From the NCBI GenBank assembly GCA_947579605.1, contig OX388315.1:186001-250000 (forward strand): a DNA stretch of 64,000 nucleotides, in the 5' to 3' direction. Below the pieces are notes generated by a model. That model did not search any database, was not told the DNA's origin, and saw only the letters and a list, made by a program, of their open reading frames with translations. This DNA is from Athripsodes cinereus (lineage: Eukaryota > Arthropoda > Insecta > Trichoptera > Leptoceridae). The position numbers and the translations under genes are program-made. Position 1 is the stretch's first letter. Each line of letters starts with the position of its first letter. Positions 34,701 to 46,307 of the stretch are shown here, one piece after another.

Positions 34701-35300
34701 CCATGGTGAATTATTCGGACATGCTCAAATACAATCAAATAACTTGTTAAAATTATTTTTTTATTAATATTGTTACTTCATTAAATATTTTTTACAATAA
34801 CTTATAGATTTGAATTTCACATCTAAGTAGATGAAACAACTCAATTTCCTTATGATGTAATTATTTATATATGTCAGAATATTATTCCGTCTTATAATCT
34901 ATGTAATAGCAAACTAAGATAGTAATGTGTCCTAAGTCTAAACTATATCACACATTACAGCTGTGTAGGTACTGTAGATGCATTGTATATATGTAATTAT
35001 ATAGTATATAATATAATCCATCATCTGAGAATGTGTCGTGGTGCGTATCGTTTAAAGGTTGATGAACCACAGCACCACAGCGCAGTGGCTATCCGTATAC
35101 ACATTATGTACCTACTGCACAGTTCAAAGTCACTCATGTCTTTAATAGTCAGTGTCAGTATAATAGTGATCACCAAGTATTACAAGTTAAACGAAGTTCT
35201 TACTGCTTTGTAGCTTTTGTATTATAACTTATAACAACACCTGACTCATGTTTCTACGCGCTTTGTCTTCCCTTTAGGTATAACATTGTATCAAATAACA
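31790..35300. other. Long AT-rich stretch without genes
   Basis: No exon is convincing in 3.5 kb. A GC-richer patch at about 33095-33190 and a poly-T/poly-A bounded scrap at 33760-33880 look like transposon remnants. Confidence 0.45.
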
Positions 35301-35310
35301 ACTCGCATAG

Positions 35311-35394
35311 GAGGTACCTACCTATCTACATACATGTAGTGAATAGAAATCAGAGGTACCTACCTATCTACATACATGTAGTGAATAGAAATCA
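35311..35394. repeat. Tandem duplication, 2 x 42 bp
   Basis: GAGGTACCTACCTATCTACA... through GTGAATAGAAATCA occurs twice in direct succession (35311-35352 and 35353-35394), identical by eye. Confidence 0.9.
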
Positions 35395-35907
35395 TTTTGT
35401 GACGTCGAACATTTTAATGGTGTTTTTATATCACATATTCATTCCATCACGTCTATATAAAACTACATATCTATAATATCTCCTTGTGTTGTAACATTTC
35501 CTTACTCTAACGCTTCATAAATAAACAGTTAACATTTTATCTCTATCAGCATTTATAGAATTGTGTGTATTTATGTAGGTATAGGCAAAAGGCGTCTGTA
35601 TCATTCGGACTTACACTCTCTGTAAAATCCTGACCAAATGTTTTATAAACAAATCTGAAGTTAATGAAAAACAATTAGGTACTTCTGAAATTTCTTTATA
35701 TATGAAGCTTAAACGTTATAATATATAAAAGTAAACGTAAGTATATTTCCCTAAATGTGTAGATACTGTCTTACTTTGATTTTGATATAAGTTTAATATA
35801 TATTTTTTATATAACATATTAACAAACAAAATCTTTTTGTCATGAAAACAATTAGTCACATACAGGATTTAAATCTTAAAACCACCATTTAACTATTTTT
35901 TTTCTTA

Positions 35908-35981
35908 AATAAAAGAAATATATCTGGGTTTTGTTATGAACCCAAATACACCTTTCACAGTAAGCTAAAAACCTGTGTCGT
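35908..35981 (-). repeat. SINE family A, 3' half
   Basis: The minus strand has TCACGACACAGGTTTTTAGC, TTACTGTGAAAGGTGT and GGGTTCATAACAAAACCCAG. The tRNA-like head is missing. Confidence 0.75.
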
Positions 35982-35989
35982 GATTATTC

Positions 35990-37280
35990 GTTATTTGCGC
36001 ACTATATTATAGGTATTATTAGCTTGTAAAATGTTTAAAAGAATTGTTGAAGGAACGTGTTCAGTACCAATATCATTCATGTTCAAAATTACAATGCTAT
36101 TTTTTCCCATTAGGTAGGTACTTACTAAAGTGTGAGTTAAAATTTACATATACATAGTTTCTGAAATATGAATGTTCCGTTATAAAGCAACTGAAAGCTC
36201 GAAATGTTTATTCAGCTACTGTATGGTTACATAAACAGATTGAATTGTATAATATGTATGTATATATACATATCATACAGGTAATACTGTGAATGTAGGT
36301 GAGTGGTTCTGTTTGAATATTTACTCGTAGGTATATAAGTTGTGTGCATTATATTGTTGAAGTAGAATGGTGCACGGCTGAATACACCTGAGAAGTTCTG
36401 AATGCTCAGCATCCATCTTGACCTGATTGTGAGATGAAGTTTCAGGTCAAATACATTTACAACTTTCTGATTTAATTTTTCTAACTTTAAATCATCATTA
36501 AGTTAATACTTTTGCAGATTTTCAATTATTCTACGTTACTTAAATTACGTAAATTCTATAAAAAATATTTTATTTTTCAAAATATTTAACTCAATTTTCG
36601 AATGTTGTTGGCTGAAATCGAAAGTCTTTGAGATTTGTGTTATAAATTCTATTAACATACCTTGTAAAAACGGAAAAAATAACATATAATTATGTAAAAT
36701 AATATCAGAGCAAAATTTTATCGATTTTTTATGCTACTGGCATACTAAAATATTGTATTTATCTGTAGAAGTCTTGACTAACTTAATGTGTCGCATTTAC
36801 TATCGCTAAGTAAACAGTAGCGCTTTATTATGATATAACAGTGTTCCTCTTTTATCCTCGTTACTTCACATTGTCTCCTGCCCTCCCCCCCCCCCTCTCA
36901 TCCCATTTCTCTCCATCTCCCATTGCATTGTTATAATATATAGCAAGACAGCCTCGCTGCATGTTGCTTTGTGCTGTATGTGAATAAGTATACCTACATA
37001 GAGTAGATAATTCCTGGAAGCCAGTTTGGCGCATCTCACCTTAAGTAGCTTCATACAGGGTTGCATAATGACACTTCTTAGTCTTACATTATCTCTACGT
37101 AGCAGCTATACATATGTATACATCTTACTAAATCCTTAATAAAACATAAACTACATAAGTGCAGTACCTAATCTTAAGACAAGGGACGGGCTTAGTTAGT
37201 TGTAATAATAATGAGAGTTTTTTTAACCTCGATAGAATGCTCTGTTTTTAATAATAAATCCGGATATGGCTGTTTTCTCA
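35990..37280. other. AT-rich stretch
   Basis: No gene. A C-rich tract CCCTCCCCCCCCCCCCTC lies at about 36880-36898. Confidence 0.45.
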
Positions 37281-37289
37281 GAGTCAATA

Positions 37290-37410
37290 AAAATAAGATA
37301 TTCAGTATGGGTGGCATTCCTACCAAATCACATAACTGAAAATGTTGAATGTTCAACATCAAAAATGTCATATTTTTCCACGGCACCAGTAAACGTACAT
37401 GCATTAAAAA
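37290..37410 (+). repeat. Repeat family C, diverged fragment
   Basis: ATAAGATATTCAGTATGGGT then GGCATTCCTACCAAATCACA and ACTGAAAATG follow the order of the family centre (ATAAGAAATTCAGGATGGGT GGCAAACC...). It is diverged. Confidence 0.45.
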
Positions 37411-37978
37411 TAATAAGATTTATTTTAGCCATAGATATAATGTATGTAATCCTTCTTTATATAATCGATTTAAAATCGTATTATTAATAACAAGCTTTTG
37501 TAACCCGGCATTGCTCGGGTTTAAATAAACAGAAACCGTGCAAATACATGGGTTAAAATTGGTATTTTTAGTTTGTAGTACCTACATAAATCTTCAATTG
37601 ATTTGCCATGAAAAGTAAAGAAAAATATTAGGCGAAAATAAATAGGTTCTTATGGCTAGTACCGAGGTACTTTTGTATTTATTTATACAAAAAATCAATT
37701 AACATTGTTTATGGATTTTTTACATAATTCTATTCTTATTCTACAGTATGGATTTCTATGGTCTCATAATATCCTCCATTATGAAAATAGCTCAAAATGT
37801 CAAAAATATGCAATTTTTATTCTCATAATTCAGGATTTTTTGTCATTAGCAATCACAATGTTTCATTATGTAAACAGTCCCTAATTATTTAGTTTCAGTA
37901 TTGTTTTATTTATTGTTACATCCATTTTGAAATTAATTCAATACAATGAAAAATGTTTGACTATAAATATTGGATTTT

Positions 37979-38016
37979 CATACATTCGCTTGGCAATTTT
38001 GTCAAGCGAATGTATG
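37979..38016. repeat. 38-bp palindrome
   Basis: CATACATTCGCTTGGCAA and TTTTGTCAAGCGAATGTATG form an inverted pair with almost no loop (one mismatch inside). A second self-complementary word CCCGGCATTGCTCGGG lies at 37504-37519. The two may mark the ends of one MITE of about 0.5 kb, but no target duplication is clear. Confidence 0.5.
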
Positions 38017-38464
38017 GGAATCTCATTAAAATTGTAGTATCTTTATCAATACATAAGATATTTAAAATGTTTTTAGCCTTAAACCTGCCCAGAAGATGAG
38101 ACCTCGTATAGAGTGTATTATTTTACTTCTGTCTTTCCTTATTTCAGAGTCCATTGAGGACATACGCACATACGAACCGACTCAAATATTTATGTGTGGA
38201 TTAATAATTGTGGTTTGACGAAATTTTACTTTATGAGAAGTTACAACTAGCTATAGACTATTGTAATCAGTGAGGTTTAGTTTAGTTTAGCTTATTTGTA
38301 TTAATCACATTGGTGGTACATAGTAAGTAACAACATAATAATATGTACATACTCGTACATGTACCGCGAAATTCTAACAAGATGAGCCAAATTGTAATAG
38401 GTACATTTATTTTGAACCATGCGAAATTATGTCACATGGCCATTATAAAGGTACTCTTAGTATA

Positions 38465-38783
38465 GGTGGCCAACCTTTTCAGCAGTCGGACCAAATTTCA
38501 GAATAAGATTTCCTAGCGGGCCGCACAACAATATGCTCCTTATATAGAATATTTAATAATTTTACTTCAACTTAAAATTTCTACCCCCCCCCCATCACCA
38601 AATTTTCCAAATGGTATAGGAATTTGAAATGTTTTAAAACTTCTCGGTTTTCTTTAAGAATATTTTCTCGAAACACCTCTTTCAAATAATTCACGGGTAC
38701 TTGTACCGACTGTTATTAAAAAAAGTGTTCATATCCTTCGCGGGCCGCACGTAGACACCCAACGGGCCGCGGGTTGGCCACCC
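38465..38783. mobile_element. hAT MITE (GGTGGCCAACC ends)
   Basis: Left end GGTGGCCAACCTTTTC, right end GGGTTGGCCACCC, with internal GCGGGCCGCAC repeated near both ends. Flanks TTAGTATA (38457-38464) and TTGGTATA (38784-38791) are an 8-bp target duplication with one mismatch. Length is 319 bp and there is no coding. This end type is widespread among animal hAT elements. Confidence 0.8.
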
Positions 38784-38943
38784 TTGGTATAGAGCATAAT
38801 GCATCGTTAGTTCTATTATAACTAATATACGAGTACATAGTACGCAATATAATGTATAGTGTAGTGTGGCACTGTGAATATGATGATAATGTATTGTAGT
38901 TAAATAAAATGCTCAGTGTTCAGTAGTGAGACTATATTATAAA

Positions 38944-39110
38944 TCGTAACAAGCGTTTCGTTCTACTATAGATTAAACAACATAAGATAGATGAATCGAT
39001 TGATAATGACCTAAGAAGTCGAAAGACGTCTTTCTCGCGTTGTTAAATCTATAATAGAACAAAATGCTTGTTTCAGTTTACCCAATTGTGGAATTCTACT
39101 ACTTGTAATT
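38944..39110 (+). mobile_element. Hammerhead-bearing foldback element, copy 3
   Basis: Arms ACAAGCGTTTCGTTCTACTA... (38948-38980) and ...TATAATAGAACAAAATGCTT (39039-39071) are inverted copies with several differences. The tail TGTGGAATTCTACTACTTG (39088-39106) matches the family. No target duplication is visible and the CACCGACACA end is missing. It is older than copies 1, 2 and 4. Unlike them it carries the ribozyme-like core on one strand only. Confidence 0.65.
38948..39071 (+). ncRNA. Hammerhead-like motif with long stem I
   Basis: Core UUGAUAA (39000-39006), bulged U, stem II GAC (39008-39010) and GUC (39018-39020), GAAA (39021-39024), palindromic GACGUC, U (39031) and U17 (39032). The outer arms pair over about 33 positions and would extend stem I beyond an internal loop, with AACAAC against GUUGUU. 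Compared with copy 1, stem II is GAC/GUC instead of GUC/GAC, a compensated change. Position 3 is U and position 8 is A. Confidence 0.5.
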
Positions 39111-39222
39111 TACCTTACCACCAGCTATATAATTATAATGAGACATAATACAATCCTACATACCTAATTATAATTCTAATGGTTGTACATTCACAGAGTG
39201 AAAATTCATGATTACATATATC

Positions 39223-39384
39223 AATATTTCTAAACACAGTTAATTTTCACTAATTTTTTTTTAAAGAACTCGAACTTTTCGCCAAAAGCTCAGTTTGACA
39301 TTAAGTGCTCTTGAAAATGTCAAACTGAGCTATTGACGAAAGCTCTCAGTTTCTTTAAAAAAATTAACTGTCTCTAGAAATATT
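39223..39384. mobile_element. Foldback element, diverged relative (copy 5)
   Basis: The arms run from AATATTTCTAAACACAGTTA to the inverted TAACTGTCTCTAGAAATATT, with inner arms GCTCAGTTTGACATT and AATGTCAAACTGAGC around a short loop. No family tail or target duplication is clear. Its centre carries the same ribozyme-like layout as copies 1-4 with different bases. Confidence 0.6.
39311..39345 (+). ncRNA. Hammerhead-like motif of copy 5
   Basis: Core UUGAAAA (39311-39317), bulged U, five-pair stem II GUCAA (39319-39323) with UUGAC (39333-39337), GAAA (39338-39341), two-pair stem III AG/CU, C17 at 39345. Position 3 is U and position 8 is A, as in copies 1, 3 and 4. Stem I next to the core does not pair well, so this copy is probably inactive. 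Confidence 0.35.
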
Positions 39385-39583
39385 TATATTTGTATACCTA
39401 CTTATATTTCATACGACACCACGTTTTTCAAAAAATAATTGAATGCTGATTACTAATTGCAATATTATTGCAAGTAATTATAATGTGTTTATTATATTGT
39501 ACACATATATTTTTGTGATTTCTCAATATTTTCTAAATATTGGCACGGAGCTAACAGCTTGCATGTTTATTATATGCTGCTGG

Positions 39584-39630
39584 TTTGCTGGCTATCCCAC
39601 ATGTGAGATATGCCGTGATGGTATAGTTGT
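39584..39630 (-). repeat. Repeat family C, 5' scrap
   Basis: The minus strand reads CATCACGGCATATCTCACAT then GTGGGATAGCCAGC, the family start. Confidence 0.6.
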
Positions 39631-39821
39631 AGTAGTAGTAGATTTCTCAATTAATTTGCTAAATTTCTGCCAGTTCCAAAATAAATAGTTTTCTCGATTA
39701 TATAAGGTAAATTCTGTGTGAGTGATTCCAGAATCTCGTGCGTGTTTTTTCTCAGATATTAAAAGCTATATCTGTGAGTTACCGTTTTTTGTATATTATT
39801 TTGTACCTGCATTATATTCAA

Positions 39822-40005
39822 GGGTTCCGGGTTCGATTCCCGGCCAGAGCAAAATGAAGAATGACCTTTTTCAAATTGTCCTGGGTCTGGATGTTACATG
39901 TATATGTGTTCAGTGCATTGTATATATGTGTATCGTCGTGTTAGTGCCCATAATACAAGATTCATATCTTAATTTGGGACTAGCTCGGTCTGTGTGAATT
40001 GTCTA
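39822..40005 (+). repeat. SINE family B (tRNA-derived), 5'-truncated
   Basis: It starts within a tRNA-like half with a perfect B box (GGTTCGATTCC, about 39829) and acceptor-side CCGGCCAGAGC. A body with TGTCCTGGGTCTGGATGTT and CGTCGTGTTAGTGCCCATAA follows, then an end GGGACTAGCTCGGTCTGTGT. The A box is missing. This SINE style is common in insects, notably moths and butterflies. Confidence 0.75.
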
Positions 40006-40027
40006 TACATGTTATGTTATATATAAT

Positions 40028-40243
40028 GAGTTACAATCCACTGGATTGGTCTGCAACGAGTTTGGTTTTTCTTCTCCATTCGTCTCTATTCTCAGCCAGT
40101 CTTTTCAGCTCTACGTATGAGCCACAGTTCATGTCCCTCTTCAGTTGGTCCATATACGCGTCTCTTGGTCGGCCTCTGCCATTTGTCCCCTCGTTCTTAC
40201 CCTCCACGATGGCGATGAGTAGTCCTGGGTGCCTATGTTATGT
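40028..40243 (-). pseudogene. LINE 3' end (family D)
   Basis: The minus strand encodes the end of the same polyprotein as 56853-57456 (NGRGRPRDAYMDQLK, SYVELKRLAENRDEWR), with a short frame intact. It is 5'-truncated to about 215 bp. Confidence 0.8.
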
Positions 40244-40454
40244 AAAAAAAATAGTGCCGACATTCACAAAAGATTAGATTTATAACCATTCTCCATGATG
40301 CGTCCATTCTTCTTCTGTTTTGTCCCAAAATTACAAATTAATGAGTCTATTGTTATACCCATTTTATATGAGAATTTCCCAACAATAGAAAAAAGTTCAT
40401 CATTAATAACTTCCGGAATAATATTACTTAACCTTTTTATTTTTATTTCATGTA

Positions 40455-41210
40455 ATTTATGTATGTTACTTCTCACATAAAACAAAAGATCACGTTATTG
40501 TACTTACATAATGTGTTACCTTCTTTATGTATGTTACTTCTCACATAAAACAAAAGATCACGTTATTGTACTTACATAATGTGTTACCTTCTTTATGTAT
40601 GTTACTTCTCACATAAAACAAAAGATCACGTTATTGTACTTACATAATGTGTTACCTTCTTTATGTATGTTACTTCTCACATAAAACAAAAGATCACGTT
40701 ATTGTACTTACATAATGTGTTACCTTCTTTATGTATGTTACTTCTCACATAAAACAAAAGATCACGTTATTGTACTTACATAATGTGTTACCTTCTTTAT
40801 GTATGTTACTTCTCACATAAAACAAAAGATCACGTTATTGTACTTACATAATGTGTTACCTTCTTTATGTATGTTACTTCTCACATAAAACAAAAGATCA
40901 CGTTATTGTACTTACATAATGTGTTACCTTCTTTATGTATGTTACTTCTCACATAAAACAAAAGATCACGTTATTGTACTTACATAATGTGTTACCTTCT
41001 TTATGTATGTTACTTCTCACATAAAACAAAAGATCACGTTATTGTACTTACATAATGTGTTACCTTCTTTATGTATGTTACTTCTCACATAAAACAAAAG
41101 ATCACGTTATTGTACTTACATAATGTGTTACCTTCTTTATGTATGTTACTTCTCACATAAAACAAAAGATCACGTTATTGTACTTACATAATGTGTTACC
41201 TTCTTTACGT
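40455..41210. repeat. Tandem array, 11 x 68 bp
   Basis: Eleven direct copies of a 68-bp unit (GTATGTTACTTCTCACATAA ... GTGTTACCTTCTTTAT) start at 40461 and every 68 bases to 41141. The copies look identical by eye. The array starts inside an open minus-strand segment (40264-40485, unrecognised). Confidence 0.95.
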
Positions 41211-41342
41211 GGACCATAATTTTCATTGTGCCTACATTACAAGGTCTTTCTTTTTCTCTTCTATCTTTCTTTTTTTCTTCGGCCCATCTCAGTTCACTGT
41301 TCTTTGTTAATATTATTTAACGTTATAATTATATTTTTTTTT

Positions 41343-41521
41343 AATATTTTTTTAAGAAGATATATCTGGGTTTTGTTATAAACCCAAATACAACCATATA
41401 CACCTTTCACAGTAAGCTAAAAGCTTGTGTCGTGAAAGGGGAGTTGGCCGGCACCTGGGATCGAAAACCGGACCTCATGTTCATAAGGCCGAGACTCTAC
41501 CTCCAGGCTACCGACGAACTC
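41343..41521 (-). repeat. SINE family A
   Basis: Full-length by comparison with 55724. The minus strand begins GAGTTCGTCGGTAGCCTGG and ends with the AACCCAGATATATC tail and poly-A. The B box is GGTTTTCGATCCC, slightly altered. Confidence 0.85.
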
Positions 41522-41524
41522 ATA

Positions 41525-42295
41525 AATTGAAAGCAAAAATTCATAATTTTTAAGAAATATCTTCAATTTTTTTGTTAATAAGTAAAACATATATATTTTT
41601 TTATTCAGAATCAATTCAATGTTCGTCTTATGTTGTCAGGTCATTTAGCCTGTAGTCTTGTGACACTTATTTTGCATATGCCGTTAAAAAAAAAAACAAT
41701 TTTTGACTTATAAGTTGCTGTATCTGGAAACCTGCCTTGCCCAAGTCTATTGTAAAGCATTTCATATAATATATTATGTAATTATTTGATGTTTTTTTTC
41801 AAAACACATCAATTTGACTATGGGAATTTATTTCCTATATGTAGGTATAGCCAATTATGTGTCCTTGTAGTGGTAGATAATTATGCGTACCAACTGCGCG
41901 TTGTGCAGCATTACGGTATAGTAGCGTAAGTGATCTTGGACTCTAACTGGGAGTGCATAATGATATTGTTGTATCGGCTGATTCGGTTACAGACTGGTCT
42001 TGTAAGTTGTAACAAGTTTCCACAGTCAATAACCGGAATTTCACCATTTAACTGTTGAATCGTTAAGAGGAGAGAGCTCTATAACTACTATCGCCCAGAC
42101 TGTATCTGTGTAGTGTGTACTTACATGTAGGTACATATCTTACAGACTGATGTAGTGTGACCTGTAGTAGAAATATGTACTGTACCTACCAACATAATTG
42201 CAAATAAACTACCGTCACTATAGCAGATGGTTTGTTTGCAAAGTGTAGTACATTATTATACCCTTTTTACCTACTGTTTGATAGTAATGATGTTC
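41525..42295. other. AT-rich stretch
   Basis: No feature can be supported. Confidence 0.45.
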
Positions 42296-42420
42296 TTCGG
42301 TTCCAATAATCTAATTATACATTACTATCAGCTAAAATCTATTATGTGTATATATTTCATAGTACAATATAGATTTTAACTGATAGTAATGTATAGATAG
42401 ATTATTGAAATCAGGCATTG
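42296..42420. mobile_element. Inverted-repeat MITE
   Basis: TTCCAATAATCTAATTATAC... with ATTACTATCAGCTAAAATCT is mirrored by AGATTTTAACTGATAGTAAT and ATAGATAGATTATTGAAATC. Each arm is about 45 bp and the centre about 28 bases. One arm of the same repeat lies at about 14729-14772. The transposase family is unknown. Confidence 0.6.
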
Positions 42421-43382
42421 GGAAATTTAAAAAATAATCCTACAAATTATACGTTCTGATTTTTGATACCTAAGTGAAATAAAACTAAATTATTTTAATA
42501 TAAACTTCCACATGAAAACATTTTTAACGGTTTTAACTACCTACGTGTAACTTAAAAGTTAAATATTTATATGTTAGGCTACTTGGTGGTGTGTTGCAGA
42601 TACTATGATTAGAGTATGTGTATACATACACACACGCACATAATAAGTTACTTAGATACATTGTAACAACAATAGCAGAAGATATAGCTTTGTTATGTGC
42701 TGTGTATCTTGCAAGTGTCAAGATAATTATTTTACCTTCTCGTCTTGGTAGGTATTATTATTATAATATGTTGATATTAAGAAATAAACAATACATACCT
42801 ACTCAGTTACAGTACCAATCATCGTCTGATCTACGTCATATTGCAAGACGTATTGTAATTATTATTATTAGTGTATTTCTGGTAGATATTTAGAGTATTT
42901 CTTATTTTGTACATACAGATGTTGGTAGAAAACAATCTGATGTGATGTGTGTTTCACAATTTGTTTATGTGTGTTGTGTGACAGCTGAGTAGGTACCTTA
43001 TCAAATAGTGAATGTCGTTTAGTATATTTATATAAGTGTCTAGAAGGTGATGACAATACTAAATACCAGACACAACATAACTTGCATAGATCGAGAAAGC
43101 TCGTTTGAAAGTCGTCTGGTTGATAATATCTATATCCAAACAGATATTCTTTGCCATCGTGATTATTTCTTTACATTTCTACTATACTATTATACGATGT
43201 ATTCTGAATGGATATTCTTGACTAGGTGTCGTAGTATGTAATGCAAATTATATTAGTCTCGCGTCTCAGCTGTCCTAAGAAATTTGTTGATATAAAATCG
43301 TTAAATTAACATAATATTATTGCTTCGCAACGATTATTTCTCGAAAGATGAATAAATTTTGAAATAAGTTTCGGTTTCGCGT

Positions 43383-43418
43383 CTTGTGTATGATCCTGCC
43401 CTTGTGTATGATCCTGCC
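43383..43418. repeat. 18-bp tandem duplication
   Basis: CTTGTGTATGATCCTGCC occurs twice in succession. Confidence 0.85.
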
Positions 43419-43547
43419 CTTGAAATAATATCTACTATTGTGTTGATGCCATCCGATTTGAGATAAAATGGATACCAATAAAATAATGTTACTTAATATG
43501 ATAAAACCCGAAGAATGCTGTTTTATCTGTAGGTATATCTATTTTTT

Positions 43548-43724
43548 TTTTTTTGAAAAAAGACATATCTGGGTTTTGTTATAAACCCAAATACAACCTT
43601 ATACACCTTTCACACTAAGCTAAAAGCTTGTACCGTGAAAGGGGAGTTTGCCGGCACCTGGGATCGAACCACGGACCCCTTGTTCCGGAGGCCGAGGCTC
43701 TACCTCCAGGCTACCGACGAACTC
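43548..43724 (-). repeat. SINE family A
   Basis: Full-length copy with an intact B box GGTTCGATCCC on the minus strand, A-box-like TAGCCTGGAGGTAGAG, the TCACGGTACAAGCTTTTAGC body and the AAACCCAGATATGTC tail. Short open frames across it on both strands are SINE artefacts. Confidence 0.88.
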
Positions 43725-44369
43725 GAACATAACAGAAATTATATATATATTTTTTTTAAATATATTTATTTTATTCATAAATACACAGTATACATTGATA
43801 TTACAGTAATAAAACAATATAACACACAGTAAAAATGCTCCAGTACAGTATAAATGAATTGGTTAAATTGAAAATAGTTACCTACTTAGTAACTGATATG
43901 TATTATACTTCCGAAAAAAAATTTAATCGGTAACTGGTTTTCATGAGTTTCCACTCTCGTTAAAAATATCTAATATTTATAAAAAAAATTACTGCCGAAA
44001 ACAAATATATAACAACATAATAATGGAACATATAGTTTTGTGCCATGTCCGAGTTTCTCTCAGAAGCACCGTTTCTTCCAACTAACCCGACGCCTCAGGT
44101 TAACGTAGAGTCTTTAGTATTGTGGATGTATTGAATATATATGTTTTACTTTAGCGAATTCAAATTCATAATATATTTTGTACAATGGAGTACATACTGA
44201 CGTAGACATAATATTATAAAGCTGTGTCTGTTTAGCAGGTATATGTAGATAGGTCAGTTTAGTAACAGTTGTATTGTATGTGCCTACAGTATCATGGTGT
44301 TGCCAGTTCGGTTTCGAGTACTAACATAATATAAATGTATTATTCTGTACTGCGCTATATACTATAGAT

Positions 44370-44647
44370 CAGGCGTCGGCAACCTATGGCACGCGTGCCA
44401 GGCTTGGCACGCGATGGGGTTCTGAATGGCACTCTACAAAGTAATCAGGGACAAGGTTCGCATTAAAAAAAATTAATTTATGTTAGAATTTTATGTTATT
44501 TTTTTAATAAATATGTTTAAAAGATAAATTTGGTATAAAATTCTTCTCCTCTAGAACCCCATTATATAATTTAGAATTATGGCGGCACCCTGAATCATAT
44601 TGGTAGAGTGGCTTGGCACACTACAGCTAAAAGGTTGCCGACCCCTG
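44370..44647. mobile_element. hAT MITE (CAGGCGTCGGCAACC ends)
   Basis: Left end CAGGCGTCGGCAACCTATGG, right end AAAGGTTGCCGACCCCTG, with TGGCAC words near both ends. The exact 8-bp target duplication CTATAGAT (44362-44369 and 44648-44655) fits nTnnnnAn. Length is 278 bp, without coding. Confidence 0.88.
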
Positions 44648-44659
44648 CTATAGATAGAC

Positions 44660-46300
44660 TGTACCTACGTATTCATTATTGTATAGAGCAGAGTATTATA
44701 TTTATTATCAAAGTGTAATGCGAGCTCGGGAGAAAGAGAGATTTGACAAACACGATACATTTGGCGAAGACTCAAGTAACGGAACTTCGGACCTCGTGCT
44801 TTGTTGAGTTTGTACACCAACCAACCACAACACAATACAGTAATAATAAATGTATTATACACTCATACTTTATAATATTATGTATGAAACTATCTATTTA
44901 TATACGTATGTCGCAGTGAGAGAGTAAGTAGTTAGCTATCTGTAGTTCATAATTAAGTTCTGCGTATATTTATGTCATGCATTTAGATCTATTAATGTCT
45001 CCCTTTGTTGTTATTTTCCTTGATACTGAGGGTCGTAATCTCTTTTTACTCTAGTTTTTACAATAATCTGTCGTGATCTTCTGCCTAGGTTCGTTGGTTC
45101 TTTGTGACTTGAGTGAATATAGTATAATATGATTATGTTACACACTTAAATAAAAATCACGAATTGTTAAGTAGTAATTTGAGAGAAAAAATATTGTACG
45201 TTAATATAAATATAAAAAAATAGAAATTTAAAAGTAACCTCTACAACACGGATCAAACCAGGTAACAATAATAATAATAATAAAAAAAAACTATAAAAAT
45301 AATTGTAATTCCAAACAACGCTTGCGTCATTGCCATTATTTCCTTGAACAAATCGTCATAGGAGTACTGTCAGTACTAGGCCAGCGATCTTTTGAACTTT
45401 ACTGTTTTTAGGTTAGGACCATTTCATTCAATATTTAGGTATTAGGTTGATTAGTTGATTGACACCAGCAAATTAACGCAGCCATGTGAAATTATTATCG
45501 TATTGCAATAAATACATACAATATGAATATGATGCAACTCTTAACAAGACATCAACAACAATATCTATTGTTATGGATAGATAGGCAATAGTTTGGCCGG
45601 CCACAGTGATAGTAAGTATATAATAATGTGATGTGATGCAGTTAGCTTTAGTATAGGTATGCGCCCAAAGAGTTTGAGTGACCTAATTTCATATTTAATT
45701 TATAACGCAGTTGTAACCAAAAATACATATCGCGACATGTACCTACACTAATGTGTGTTAATATTCTCAAATAATAATTGTATCAAAACACATTTATTTA
45801 CAAAATTAAACACTTGTCACAAATGGTTGTAAGTAGACCGGGAGAGAGAACACTTTTTATTTTTTTTTTTATTTTATTTATTCAGTAAGGATCAGACAGA
45901 TAAGACAGACAAAAATATCAATTTTATATTCACATATTATTTCATTTCATAGAACACAAAGTATACTTATGTACGCTACCCAACTTGAATGTCATATTTT
46001 TATGTCTCGAAGAGGATTAACTATATATTCATTAAGTGAAGTGATACATAACTCGTTATTGTATAGATAAATAGATTTAGAAAATACCTTTTTCACTTAT
46101 ATATTATTTTAATCTTGGATCACATCCTTGCATTATTTATTTTCAATTATTAAAATTGTAATTATTTTATAGTGCATGCTCTAGACTCTAGAGTCTAGAC
46201 ACTCTTAATTAGAGATTTGGGCAGATATTCTTAGGTGTTTGAAATAATTTATTTTTTGTGTTGCCAGTTTTTTGTTAGTTTCTCCCTACATATTTATGTT
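44660..46300. other. AT-rich stretch with a retroelement tail scrap
   Basis: No gene. The segment TTTTATTTATTCAGTAAGGA at about 45868-45890 looks like the start of a minus-strand LINE 3' tail. Confidence 0.4.
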
Positions 46301-46307
46301 TATAATA

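Noticed and set aside
39829..39855. tRNA gene
   Set aside because: Only the B-box half is tRNA-like; it runs into a SINE body with no anticodon arm or acceptor pairing.
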